64,000 nucleotides of DNA, taken from assembly GCF_021341785.1 (NCBI RefSeq), contig NZ_JAJTTF010000012.1, forward strand, positions 1 to 64,000. The letters run 5' to 3'. This document shows, piece by piece, positions 25,874 through 34,499 of the stretch. The position numbers and the translations under genes were made by a program. Numbering within the stretch: the stretch's first letter is position 1; each line of letters opens with the position of its first letter. The notes beneath the pieces are model-generated. The model saw only the letters and a program-made list of their open reading frames with translations. It was not told where the DNA came from and made no database searches. The DNA comes from Microbacterium sp. Au-Mic1 (lineage in GTDB: Bacteria; Actinomycetota; Actinomycetes; Actinomycetales; Microbacteriaceae).

Positions 25874-26356
25874 GTGGCTGACATCGAAACCACCGAATTC
25901 CCGCAGAACTTCTCGACGGAGACCCCTGAGGCCGCCGCCGTCGAGACCGCTCCGCGCCCCGTTCTCAACGTCCCCGGCGCAGCCGTGGGCCGTCGCAAGC
26001 AGGCCATCGCCCGCGTGCGCCTCGTCCCGGGCGCCGGCACCATCACGGTGAACGGCCGCACCATCGAGGACTACTTCCCGAACAAGCTGCACCAGCAGCT
26101 GATCAACGACCCGTTCACGGTGCTGAACCTCGCGGGCTCGTACGACGTGATCGCCCGCATCTCCGGCGGTGGCCCCTCGGGCCAGGCCGGCGCCCTGCGC
26201 CTGGGCATCGCTCGTGCGCTGAACGAAATCGACGCCGAGAACAACCGCCCGACCCTGAAGAAGGCCGGCTTCCTCTCGCGCGACGCTCGCGTCAAGGAGC
26301 GCAAGAAGGCCGGTCTCAAGAAGGCCCGCAAGGCGCCTCAGTACTCGAAGCGCTAA
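25874..26356 (+). CDS. rpsI: Ribosomal protein S9
   Basis: A 160-residue uS9 protein. The conserved region begins at [17 protein letters not shown] and ends with the invariant basic tail [12 protein letters not shown] that reaches the decoding centre. The N-terminal 35 residues are acidic and variable, as in other actinobacteria. The GTG start has AAGGA about nine bases upstream. It is co-transcribed with rplM and probably with glmM, which starts 15 bases after the stop. Confidence 0.97.
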   Translation: MADIETTEFPQNFSTETPEAAAVETAPRPVLNVPGAAVGRRKQAIARVRLVPGAGTITVNGRTIEDYFPNKLHQQLINDPFTVLNLAGSYDVIARISGGGPSGQAGALRLGIARALNEIDAENNRPTLKKAGFLSRDARVKERKKAGLKKARKAPQYSKR

Positions 26357-26371
26357 ACCGCACAGTCCTCT

Positions 26372-27727
26372 ATGGCTCTGTTCGGTACGGACGGGGTGCG
26401 GGGGCTGGCCAACGGCCCCCTCACCGCCGATATCGCGCTCACCCTGGCCCAGGCGACAGCTGTCGTCCTGGGCCAGGGCCGTATTGCCGAGGCTCGCAAG
26501 GCCGCCGGCAAGCGTCTCACCGCCGTGGTCGCCCGTGACCCGCGGATCTCGGGACACTTCCTCAGCGCCGCCGTCGAGGCGGGTCTCGCCTCCTCCGGGG
26601 TCGATGTGCTCGACGCGGGCACGCTGCCGACCCCGGCCGCGGCGTTCCTCATCGCCGACATCGACGCCGACTTCGGCGTGATGATCTCGGCGTCGCACAA
26701 CCCGGCGCCCGACAACGGCATCAAGATCTTCGCCCGTGGCGGAGTGAAGCTGCCCGACCTCGTCGAGCAGCGCATCGAAGAGGCGATGGCCGGCGAGAAG
26801 CTGCGCCCCACGGGCGCCGACGTCGGCCGCGTGCGCCGCTTCTCCGACGCCGAGGACCGTTATGTGATGCACCTGCTGGCCTCGCTGCCGCACCGGCTCG
26901 ACGGCCTCCACGTCGTGCTGGACTGCGCGCACGGCGCAGCGTCCGGCGCCTCCCCCGAGGCGTTCCGCAACGCAGGCGCCCGGGTGACCGTGATCGGTGC
27001 GGATCCTGACGGGATCAACATCAACGACGGCGTCGGATCCACGCATCTCGACAAGCTCGCCGCCGAGGTCATCCGCGTCGGCGCCGATGTCGGCATCGCG
27101 CACGACGGCGACGCGGACCGCTGCCTCGCGGTCGACGCCGACGGCAACATCGTGGACGGCGACCAGATCATGGCGATCCTCGCGGTCGCGATGAAGGACC
27201 GCGGGCGCCTGGCCGAGAACACCCTCGTCGCCACCGTGATGAGCAACCTGGGCCTGCACGTCGCGATGCGCGAGCACGGCATCACCGTGCGCCAGACCGC
27301 GGTCGGCGACCGCTACGTGCTCGAGGACATGAACGCCGGCGGCTACTCGCTGGGCGGCGAGCAGTCCGGCCACGTCATCATGAGCGACTTCGCCACGACC
27401 GGCGACGGCGTGCTCACCGGCCTGCACCTGGTCGCCGAGATGGCGCGCCAGAAGAAGTCGCTGGCCGAGCTCGCCGCGGTCATGACCGTGTACCCGCAGA
27501 AGCTCGTCAACGTCAAGGGCGTCGACCGCACCAGGACCGACGACGAGCACGTGCAGAAGGCGGTGCAGGCGGTGGAGGCCGAACTCGGCGAGACCGGCCG
27601 CGTGCTGCTGCGCCCCTCGGGCACCGAGCAGCTCGTGCGCGTGATGGTGGAGGCCGCCGACGAGACCTCCGCCCACGAGTACGCGCACCAGCTCGCGGAG
27701 GTCGTGCGCGAGCGACTCGCGCTCTGA
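26372..27727 (+). CDS. glmM: Phosphoglucosamine mutase
   Basis: A 451-residue alpha-D-phosphohexomutase. [12 protein letters not shown] is the GlmM-specific start, S108 in SASHNP is the phosphorylated catalytic serine, D245-G-D247-A-D249-R the metal loop and [14 protein letters not shown] the phosphate-binding end. It converts glucosamine-6-phosphate to glucosamine-1-phosphate, the precursor of UDP-GlcNAc, which feeds peptidoglycan and most of the amino-sugar pathways encoded further right. The order rplM-rpsI-glmM is standard in actinobacteria. A strong hairpin follows the stop. Confidence 0.97.
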   Translation: MALFGTDGVRGLANGPLTADIALTLAQATAVVLGQGRIAEARKAAGKRLTAVVARDPRISGHFLSAAVEAGLASSGVDVLDAGTLPTPAAAFLIADIDADFGVMISASHNPAPDNGIKIFARGGVKLPDLVEQRIEEAMAGEKLRPTGADVGRVRRFSDAEDRYVMHLLASLPHRLDGLHVVLDCAHGAASGASPEAFRNAGARVTVIGADPDGININDGVGSTHLDKLAAEVIRVGADVGIAHDGDADRCLAVDADGNIVDGDQIMAILAVAMKDRGRLAENTLVATVMSNLGLHVAMREHGITVRQTAVGDRYVLEDMNAGGYSLGGEQSGHVIMSDFATTGDGVLTGLHLVAEMARQKKSLAELAAVMTVYPQKLVNVKGVDRTRTDDEHVQKAVQAVEAELGETGRVLLRPSGTEQLVRVMVEAADETSAHEYAHQLAEVVRERLAL

Positions 27728-27742
27728 CATCCGCACCAGCCG

Positions 27743-27775
27743 GAACGGCCGCACAGGATTCCTGTGCGGCCGTTC
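27743..27775 (+). terminator. Terminator hairpin after glmM
   Basis: GAACGGCCGCACAGG and CCTGTGCGGCCGTTC form a perfect 15-pair stem with a three-base loop, 16 bases after the glmM stop. Only a short T-poor tail (TGTCA) follows, common in high-GC actinobacteria. Confidence 0.85.
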
Positions 27776-27822
27776 TGTCACAATGGACGTTCTGCCGCGT
27801 TGAGGATCCTGGGGGTGAAGGC

Positions 27823-28269
27823 GTGAGCGATTCCCCGCCGACCGCGGCCCCGTTCTGGCATCGGCTGACCACCTGGGCTCTCATCTACGGAGCCGTCGTC
27901 GCCATCATCGTGTTCTCGCCGTATCCGTTCCTCTCGGTGTTCGATCCGCTGATCCAGAGGATCGGAGCGGTGGTCCCGGGGCTCACGCTCGTCCGCGCCG
28001 AGTTCATCGCGAACATCGCGATGTTCGTGCCGTTCGGCATCTTCCTGGCCGTGTTCCTCCCTCGCCGCCGATACCTCGTGCTTCCCATCGGCTTCGTCAC
28101 CACCGTCACCATCGAGACCGTGCAGGGCCTGTTCCTGATGTCCCGCAGCGATTCCGTGCTCGACATCCTGTCGAACACCGCCGGCGCCGCCATCGGTCTC
28201 CTCATCGTCGAGCTCGTCGACGCGTCCCGGCGCCGATCCCGCAGATTCGCGCGGACGGACGGCGACTGA
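27823..28269 (+). CDS. VanZ-like membrane protein
   Basis: A 148-residue protein with four hydrophobic helices. FIANIAMFVPFGIFLAVF and TIETVQGLFLMSRSDSVLDI match the VanZ family: the Asn in the second helix and the E-x-x-Q segment plus D-I-x-x-N-x-x-G (DILSNTAGAAIG). VanZ of enterococci gives low teicoplanin resistance, but most members have unknown roles at the cell envelope and are common next to glycan genes. The GTG start has GGGGGTGAAGG upstream. A second VanZ-like gene lies at 31101-31577, on the other side of the sugar transferase. Confidence 0.8.
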   Translation: MSDSPPTAAPFWHRLTTWALIYGAVVAIIVFSPYPFLSVFDPLIQRIGAVVPGLTLVRAEFIANIAMFVPFGIFLAVFLPRRRYLVLPIGFVTTVTIETVQGLFLMSRSDSVLDILSNTAGAAIGLLIVELVDASRRRSRRFARTDGD

Positions 28270-28332
28270 GCAGGCTTCCGATATTCCGCGGTCTGGATTC
28301 TGGGCCGACTCCGGGTTAGCATGAAGCCACGT

Positions 28333-28493
28333 TCGCATCCTTTGGGAGGATGCGGGCGGCGGCTCCACGGCTGTTCGACCCGAAAGATCAGCCTCGAGTC
28401 GGTGAGCGACGTCGGCCGTGGGAAGCCGATGCTCTGGGGAGGATGGCGAGTGCCATCCGCCGTTGTGGGAACGGTTCTGGGGAGTTCTGGGGA
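28333..28493 (+). promoter_or_regulatory. Structured leader upstream of the initiating sugar transferase
   Basis: Several stable stems are packed here: CGCATCCT/AGGATGCG (28333-28353) with a five-base loop, CCACGGC/GCCGTGG enclosing about 45 bases, and GGATGGC/GCCATCC just before the start. It does not match a riboswitch consensus that I recognise. It may be an untranslated regulatory leader, or, if the upstream ATG 28443 were used, partly coding. Confidence 0.4.
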
Positions 28494-29951
28494 GTGTTTG
28501 AAAAAGTCGATCTTGTAGCGACGTCTCATACCGTCGCGCAGTGGCGTCACGCGTACGCCACACGTCTCGCCATCACGGACACGGTCGTCGTGTTCGCATC
28601 CGTGATGATCGCGCAGGTCGTGAGATTCGGATTCGGTGACTCGCACGTCGTCGGACTGAATCTCCTCGACACCGAGCTCGGATACTCGATGTTCTCGATC
28701 GGGCTCGCCCTCGCCTGGCTGCTGTCGTTGCGGCTGACCGGATCACGCAATCCGAAGCTCGTCGGCGGCGGAACGCTGGAGTACAAGCGCGTCATGGATG
28801 CCAGCGTGCGTCTGTTCGGCGTGCTGGCGATCCTCGCGTTCGGGTTCCAGCTGCAGATCGCGCGCGGCTACGTGCTGGTCGCGTTCCCGATCGGGCTGGG
28901 GCTGCTGTTCCTGGGCCGGTGGCAATGGCGCCGCTGGCTTCTGAGGCAGCGCACCGCCGGCCGGTACGCGCATCATGCGGTGCTGCTCGGGGAACGCGAG
29001 AAGTCGCGGCACGTCGGGGCATCGATCCTGCGCGAGCCGGGTCTGGGCGTGCGGCTGCTGGGGGCCGTCACCGAGAACGGCAGCGATCAGGACCTGCTCC
29101 CCGACGTGCCCGTGATCGGCGGGTTCGACCGCGCGATCGAGGCGATCCGCGCGTCGGGCGCCGACACCGTCGTCTACAGCGGATCCGATCGGATCAGCCC
29201 CGAGGCGCTGCAGGAGCTCGGCTGGGAGCTCGAGGAGGCGAAGATCGAGCTGCTGGTCGCCCCCGCTCTCACGGGCGTCGCGGGCCCGCGCCTGCACTCG
29301 AACCCGACGCCCGGCTTGCCGCTCATCCAGGTCGACTATCCGACGTTCGAGGGCATGAAGTACGTGGCCAAGCGCACGCTCGACATCGCCGCGTCCATCG
29401 TCGCGCTGATCGTGCTGAGCCCGCTGTTCGCGATCATCGCGCTGCTCGTGCGTCAGGACGGCGGCAGCGCGCTGTTCCGGCAGCAGCGCATCGGCGTCGA
29501 CGGCCGGCGCTTCGAGATGCTGAAGTTCCGCACCATGGTCGTCGACGCGGAGGACCGGCTGCCGACGTTGCTGGACCACACCGACGGCAATGGCGTGCTC
29601 TTCAAGATGCGGCACGATCCCCGAGTGACTCCCGTGGGGCGCCTGCTGCGCCGGCACAGCCTCGATGAGCTTCCGCAGCTGGTCAACGTGCTGCGCGGCA
29701 ACATGTCGCTCGTCGGACCCCGCCCGCCGCTCGCGAGCGAGGTCGAGCACTACGACTACCGCATGCAGCGCCGCTTCCTGGTGCGCCCGGGCCTCACCGG
29801 CCTCTGGCAGGTGAACGGCCGTTCCGACCTCTCCTGGGACGACAGCGTGCGACTCGACCTGTTCTACGTCGAGAACTGGTCCCTGACGGGCGACCTGATC
29901 ATCCTGTGGCGGACGCTGCGGGTGGTGTCGACCGGCGTCGGCGCCTACTGA
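28494..29951 (+). CDS. Polyprenyl glycosylphosphotransferase (WbaP/CpsE type)
   Basis: A 485-residue initiating enzyme: about four to five membrane helices in residues 10-140, a Rossmann-like middle, and the catalytic bacterial sugar transferase domain from about 288 (YVAKRTLDIAASIVALIVLS). Conserved catalytic stretches are EMLKFRTMVVDAEDR, HSLDELPQLVNVL and NMSLVGPRPPLASEVEHY. It transfers a sugar-1-phosphate, usually Glc or Gal, to undecaprenyl phosphate and starts repeat-unit synthesis. GTG 28494 is preferred because a GGGGAG lies nine bases before it; the frame is open from 28350 with other possible starts. It overlaps no gene but the next GT4 begins 18 bases after its stop. Confidence 0.88.
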   Translation: MFEKVDLVATSHTVAQWRHAYATRLAITDTVVVFASVMIAQVVRFGFGDSHVVGLNLLDTELGYSMFSIGLALAWLLSLRLTGSRNPKLVGGGTLEYKRVMDASVRLFGVLAILAFGFQLQIARGYVLVAFPIGLGLLFLGRWQWRRWLLRQRTAGRYAHHAVLLGEREKSRHVGASILREPGLGVRLLGAVTENGSDQDLLPDVPVIGGFDRAIEAIRASGADTVVYSGSDRISPEALQELGWELEEAKIELLVAPALTGVAGPRLHSNPTPGLPLIQVDYPTFEGMKYVAKRTLDIAASIVALIVLSPLFAIIALLVRQDGGSALFRQQRIGVDGRRFEMLKFRTMVVDAEDRLPTLLDHTDGNGVLFKMRHDPRVTPVGRLLRRHSLDELPQLVNVLRGNMSLVGPRPPLASEVEHYDYRMQRRFLVRPGLTGLWQVNGRSDLSWDDSVRLDLFYVENWSLTGDLIILWRTLRVVSTGVGAY

Positions 29952-29968
29952 AGGCCGAGGCGCGCGAC

Positions 29969-31072
29969 GTGTCGGGGCTGATCGTCACCGAGTGGATCGA
30001 GCGGTCCGGCGGGGCGGAGCGGGTCCTGGACGCCATGGGCGAGGTCTTCCCCGATTCGGAGATCTTCTGCCTGTGGAACGATGCGCCCGAACGGTTCGCG
30101 AAGGGACGCGTCGCCGAGTCGTGGCTGTCGCGGACGCCGTTCCGCAAGCACAAGGCGGCGTCGCTCCCCCTGCTCGACGCGACATGGCGGCGCGCACCGG
30201 TGCGTAGCGACCACGAATGGGTGCTCGCGAGTTCCTACGTGTTCGCCCACCACGTGCGGGTTCCTGATCCGTCGGTGCCGAAGTTCGTCTACGCGCACAG
30301 CCCGGCACGCTATCTCTGGGATCCGGAATCCGACGATCGCGGCCGGCATGCGCTCGTGCGCGCCGCCTCGCCCACGTTCCGCGGCATCGATCGCCACCGG
30401 GCGCAGGAGGCCACGACGATCGCGGCGAACAGCCGATTCGTCCGAGACAGGATCGCCCGGGCATGGCAGCGCGATGCCACCGTGATCCACCCGCCCGTCG
30501 CGGTCGAGGCGATCGGCGAGCACCAGGACTGGCGCACTCAGGTCCTCGATGCCGAGGAGCGACGCATCCTCGAACGGCTGCCGGAGACCTTCATCATGGG
30601 TGCGTCGCGGTTCACCCCCTACAAGGCGCTGGATTTGGTGATCGCGGCTGCCGACCGTGTCGGGTTGCCCGTCGTCATCGCCGGCCGGGGGCCCGACGAG
30701 ATGCGCCTCCGCGCGCGTGCGGCGGAGGCCGGGGTCCCCGTCGAGTTCGTCATCGCACCCTCGGACGCCCTGATGTACGCGTTGATGCAGCTGAGCGCCG
30801 TGTTCGTCTTCCCGCCCATCGAGGACTTCGGGATCGTCCCGGTCGAAGCGCAGGCGGCGGGAACCCCTGTGGTCACCGGACCGATCGGCGGCCAGATCGA
30901 GACGATCGTCCCCGGCGTATCGGGGGTGATCGCAGAGTCCACTGATCCGGGCGATCTGGCCGTCGGCATCGAGGACGCACTGCGTCTGGCCCCGTTCGAC
31001 TCCCGGATCCTGAGTGAGCGGTTCGGGGCGGACCGCTTCGCCCGTGAGCTGCAGGAGTTCGTCCAGGTCTGA
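29969..31072 (+). CDS. GT4 glycosyltransferase (WbaZ/WcaI-like group)
   Basis: A 367-residue GT4 enzyme. GLIVTEWIERSGGAERVLDA is the N-terminus typical of the group that follows WbaP-type enzymes (second sugar addition), with FVYAHSPARYLWDPE conserved in the acceptor domain and FPPIEDFGIVPVEAQAAGTP carrying the E-x7-E pair. ASRFTPYKALDLVIAAAD opens the donor domain. Start GTG 29969 lies 18 bases after the sugar transferase stop, so the two are co-transcribed and this enzyme probably adds the second sugar. Specificity is unknown. Confidence 0.8.
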   Translation: MSGLIVTEWIERSGGAERVLDAMGEVFPDSEIFCLWNDAPERFAKGRVAESWLSRTPFRKHKAASLPLLDATWRRAPVRSDHEWVLASSYVFAHHVRVPDPSVPKFVYAHSPARYLWDPESDDRGRHALVRAASPTFRGIDRHRAQEATTIAANSRFVRDRIARAWQRDATVIHPPVAVEAIGEHQDWRTQVLDAEERRILERLPETFIMGASRFTPYKALDLVIAAADRVGLPVVIAGRGPDEMRLRARAAEAGVPVEFVIAPSDALMYALMQLSAVFVFPPIEDFGIVPVEAQAAGTPVVTGPIGGQIETIVPGVSGVIAESTDPGDLAVGIEDALRLAPFDSRILSERFGADRFARELQEFVQV

Positions 31073-31100
31073 GCGCGCCGGGCCCCCTATCCTGCTGATC

Positions 31101-31577
31101 GTGCCCTCCGCCCCACCGCCGCCGACCGCCAGCCGGGCCCGACCGCGCGCCGTGACGCGACGCATCGCCCTCGTCGCGCGGATCCTGCTCGTGCCGTACG
31201 CGATCGCCGTGCTGTTGGTCACCTGGCTGCCCGCGGAGGACGCCGGAAAGGTGACCGGCATCGTCGCTGTCCTTGCACGCCTTGTCGCGGCATCGGGCAT
31301 CCCGTTCGCGTCCGCCTACGCCGTGCTCGAGTTCGCGGCGAACATCGCCCTATTCGTGCCGCTGGGGGTGCTGCTGGCCGCGGGCTGGCGGCGGATGCAT
31401 GCCGGGGTCGTCATCGCCGTGGGGTGCGCCGCCAGCACCGTCATCGAACTCGTGCAGCTGGCCCTCCCGAGCCGCTACTCGACGCTCTCCGACGTGATCG
31501 CCAACACGCTCGGCACGGCCGTCGGCCTGGTGATCGCGCGGGCGTTCTCCCGGCGACGGAGGGCCGACGAAGCCTGA
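31101..31577 (+). CDS. VanZ-like membrane protein
   Basis: A 158-residue protein with four helices and the VanZ pattern FAANIALFVPLGVLLAAG plus STVIELVQLALPSRYSTLSD and VIANTLGTAVG. It resembles the protein at 27823-28269, suggesting duplication or a recurrent association with the sugar transferase and GT4 between them. GTG 31101 is chosen over the ORF's earlier start because it follows the preceding stop by 28 bases and gives a normal VanZ length. Function in the envelope is unknown. Confidence 0.72.
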   Translation: MPSAPPPPTASRARPRAVTRRIALVARILLVPYAIAVLLVTWLPAEDAGKVTGIVAVLARLVAASGIPFASAYAVLEFAANIALFVPLGVLLAAGWRRMHAGVVIAVGCAASTVIELVQLALPSRYSTLSDVIANTLGTAVGLVIARAFSRRRRADEA

Positions 31578-31587
31578 CGCAGCCGGT

Positions 31588-33396
31588 CTACTTGCAGGTC
31601 GGCTCGACGGTCGTCGGCGTCGCGCGCGACATCGGTGTCGTCCAGACCTTGAGTGGCCCACCTGGACCCGGTGCGGTGAACTCGACGTTCACGGTGTGCG
31701 TATCGGCGAAGTGGCTGAAGACCTCGATCTTCACGGCAGGTCGGCCGAGGTGTTCGCCCTGGCTGAGGATGTTCGCAGGCTGCCCGTCGATCGTGATGCT
31801 CGACAGCGTGCCGCCCGCCGGTCCGTAGAAGACGGCGTAGCTGCTGATGTCTCCCGCTGCGAAGTAGGGACCCGTGATGTACGGCGGCAGGCCGGCGGCC
31901 GCCTCCTCGGTCAGTCTCGATGTGAGCGTCATCGTGCCCTTGACCACCTGATCAGCGCGGCAGGCATCGATCTTCATGTCGAGGTAATAGCTCTTCTTCG
32001 ACCCGGTGTTGTCGTTCAGGTAGACGCCCAGAACGCTCTGCTCCTTGTCGTCCGTCGGCATGATGCCGCTCATCCGTGAATTGTCGACCAGCGCGGTCTG
32101 CTGGGGATCATTGCTGAGGTAGAGCAGCCGCCCCTCGTCGGATGCACGGAACAGCGCCTGGATCAGCTTCACCGGCGAAGCCTTGCCGGAGGTGACCGCC
32201 GAGAAGATCGTGTCCGCAGCGGAGGCGAAGAACGCGTCCTGCTCCGGACCGGTCGGATAGGTGAAGTACACCTGGTTGAGCAGCAGCGGGACCGCGTTCT
32301 GCGAGGTCAGCTGATCGCCGGTCGCCAGGGTCACCGGACCAGTCGCCTCGAGGATGTAGGACAGCGTGACCGGGTCGATCGACAGCACCGCGTCGAAGTT
32401 CGTCCCGACGTCCCTCGCCCACCATGCGCGCAGGATCTGGACCGCATATGGAAGATTCGGCACCATCGTGAAGTCGGGCGTGTAGCGACCGATCTTGTCG
32501 CCGAAGATGTTGACGGCCTGCGGGTCCAGGTCCGTGACGGGATTCGGACTGCCCTGATGCTTGAAATCGGAGCTGCTCACGACCGTGCCGCGCGTGATCG
32601 TACCGTTGTCGACGGTGATCGGAAGGAACTGCGCCGCGTTGCCGCCGAGGCTCCGCGCCTCCGAGTTGCCCTGGAACATCAGCAGGTAGGTGCGCGGGCC
32701 CTTCGCCCCGAGCGCGTCCGGCAGGACGCTCAGCACCTCGCGCGCGGTCTTCATCGTCGGCTGCAGCTTCGTCAGCTCGGAGTCGAGCCTGCCGACCCCG
32801 TCGGCGACGGGACCGACGAGCTGAGCCTTGTCGACCTTGCGGAGGTCGGCCGTCGCCTTCTGGATCCCGGCATCGACGGAATCGAAGGTCTTCGAGAGCG
32901 CGGTGATCGATGCAGGGTCGATCCGCCCATCTGCGATGTTCAGATCGCTCAGTTTCACGCTCGCCGCGGGCCGGACGACGTCCATCGCGAGGCCGTCTGT
33001 CACTTCGGCGACGGTTCGGACAGCGGAGAGATTGGAACCGACGACGGGGAGCTTCTCTGCGAAACTCCACTGCCACCCCTTCGTCGCCGCGACCGCAGCT
33101 GCGGTCTGCGCCGACACCGTGGCCGAGCTCTTGGCCGCGGCGTCGAGGTCACCGGTGAGCACCGACTGCTGCACTTGCTGCACGCCGGTCATCGCCGCCT
33201 CCAGATGGCCGCGCGCAGACATCGCCTTGTCGTAGACCTGCTTGCCGATGATGCCGCCGACCACGGCGATCACGATGAGCAGAAGGAACACTCCGCCCAC
33301 GATCCATGGCCAGATCCGACGACGTCGGGGCTTGGACTCGAGGCGTTCCGCCTGGCGATCGCGGAGTTCACGGCGCGAGGGAGGCGTGCTACTCAT
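31588..33396 (-). CDS. DUF4012 membrane-anchored protein (paralogue 1)
   Basis: A 602-residue protein. After a basic cytoplasmic stretch (residues 1-28) comes one hydrophobic anchor (about 29-51), then a helical region to about residue 210 and the DUF4012 domain. NSEARSLGGNAAQFLPITV, DPVTLSYILEATGPV and the PLLLNQVYFTYPTGPEQDA block match the second copy at 52999-54915 closely. DUF4012 proteins are found beside glycan genes in actinobacteria; no biochemical role is established to my knowledge. Both copies end in a similar TPTTVEPTC-like tail. ATG 33396 is chosen; an in-frame TTG lies 12 bases upstream. It is convergent with the VanZ-like gene and 117 bases from the wbp-like cassette. Confidence 0.8.
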   Translation of the reverse strand: MSSTPPSRRELRDRQAERLESKPRRRRIWPWIVGGVFLLLIVIAVVGGIIGKQVYDKAMSARGHLEAAMTGVQQVQQSVLTGDLDAAAKSSATVSAQTAAAVAATKGWQWSFAEKLPVVGSNLSAVRTVAEVTDGLAMDVVRPAASVKLSDLNIADGRIDPASITALSKTFDSVDAGIQKATADLRKVDKAQLVGPVADGVGRLDSELTKLQPTMKTAREVLSVLPDALGAKGPRTYLLMFQGNSEARSLGGNAAQFLPITVDNGTITRGTVVSSSDFKHQGSPNPVTDLDPQAVNIFGDKIGRYTPDFTMVPNLPYAVQILRAWWARDVGTNFDAVLSIDPVTLSYILEATGPVTLATGDQLTSQNAVPLLLNQVYFTYPTGPEQDAFFASAADTIFSAVTSGKASPVKLIQALFRASDEGRLLYLSNDPQQTALVDNSRMSGIMPTDDKEQSVLGVYLNDNTGSKKSYYLDMKIDACRADQVVKGTMTLTSRLTEEAAAGLPPYITGPYFAAGDISSYAVFYGPAGGTLSSITIDGQPANILSQGEHLGRPAVKIEVFSHFADTHTVNVEFTAPGPGGPLKVWTTPMSRATPTTVEPTCK

Positions 33397-33512
33397 GACT
33401 CCATCCAACCATCACCGGCAGAAGCCTCTTGGGCGCGTATTCCCAGCAACAGGGCGGCTCGGCCTGCGCGCATCTCGAAGTCCCACGATGAGGAGAGCCC
33501 GCGACGACGCGA

Positions 33513-34499
33513 CTAGTCGATCTTTACGGTCTCCATCAGCCGTGACGACTCCAGCGCCGCCTCGACGACAGCGAGCGTGCGCAGCCCCTGCTCCATGGTC
33601 ACGACGTCGGAACGGCTGCCCAGCACGGCATCCCGGAAGGCCTCGTGCTCCACCCGGAGCGGCTCGCGTTTGGTGAACGCGTATCGAATGACGTCTCCTT
33701 CCGAGACGCCGCGGAAGCTGGACACCGACTCCCACTCGAGTGGAATGGTGCCGTTCGCGAAGAAGGTGAGGTCGCCGGTCGCGGTGTCGGCGACGAACGC
33801 GCCCTTCTCCCCCGTGACAACGGTGACCCGCTCCTTCATCGGGCTCAGCCAGTTCACGATGTTGTTCACGATCACGCCGCTCTCCGTTCGGCCCGTGATG
33901 GTGATCATGTCCTCGTGCTCACGACCGCTCTTGAACGCGGTCTGCGCGAACACACGCTCGTAGTCGGACTGGACGACCCACGCCGTCAGGTCCACGTCGT
34001 GCGAGGCCAGGTCCTTCGCGACCCCGACATCGGCGATCCGGGACGGAAAGGGCCCCTGACGCCGGGTGACGACCTGGTAGACGGCCCCCAGCTCACCGGC
34101 CGCGAGCCGCCGTCGGAGCTCTTGCAAGGCAGGGTTGAAACGCTCGATATGCCCGACGGCGCCGACCAGCCCCGCTCGCGAGAACGCCTCGACCATGCGG
34201 CGTCCAGCGTCGAGACTGTGCGCGATCGGCTTCTCGACGAGGGTGTGCACGCCGGCGGCGGCGAGCTTGAGTGCCGCCTCCTCATGGAATCGAGTCGGCA
34301 CCGCCACAACGGCGGTGTCGAGCCCTGCATCGATCAGCGCGTCGATGTCGGGCAGGATGTCCAACTCGCCGGCGACACCGTGCGGATCCCCGCCCGGGTC
34401 CGCGATCGCGACGAGCTCGACGCCATCGATCTCGCGCAGCACGCGAGCGTGGTGCCGTCCCATCATGCCGACGCCGAGCAGGCCGGCGCGCAAGGCCAT
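33513..34499 (-). CDS. wbpB: UDP-sugar 3-dehydrogenase (WbpB/WlbA-like, Gfo/Idh/MocA family)
   Basis: A 328-residue Gfo/Idh/MocA oxidoreductase. GLLGVGMMGRHHARVL is the NAD-binding loop, HTLVEKPIAHSLDAGRRM holds the catalytic EKP, and ASHDVDLTAWV the conserved His/Asp stretch. WbpB oxidises C3 of UDP-GlcNAcA to a 3-keto sugar. The assignment rests on family plus its place after dehydrogenase, acetyltransferase and aminotransferase genes in one operon. Its ATG overlaps the aminotransferase stop by one base. Paralogues acting on other UDP-sugars are the alternative. Confidence 0.8.
   Translation of the reverse strand: MALRAGLLGVGMMGRHHARVLREIDGVELVAIADPGGDPHGVAGELDILPDIDALIDAGLDTAVVAVPTRFHEEAALKLAAAGVHTLVEKPIAHSLDAGRRMVEAFSRAGLVGAVGHIERFNPALQELRRRLAAGELGAVYQVVTRRQGPFPSRIADVGVAKDLASHDVDLTAWVVQSDYERVFAQTAFKSGREHEDMITITGRTESGVIVNNIVNWLSPMKERVTVVTGEKGAFVADTATGDLTFFANGTIPLEWESVSSFRGVSEGDVIRYAFTKREPLRVEHEAFRDAVLGSRSDVVTMEQGLRTLAVVEAALESSRLMETVKID

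Noticed and set aside
25805..27781. 658-codon minus-strand frame across rpsI and glmM
   Set aside because: Antisense of two certain core genes, no motif and no start signal.
28333..28493. Known riboswitch (c-di-GMP, c-di-AMP or cobalamin class) before the sugar transferase
   Set aside because: None of the conserved sequence cores I can recall for these classes is present.
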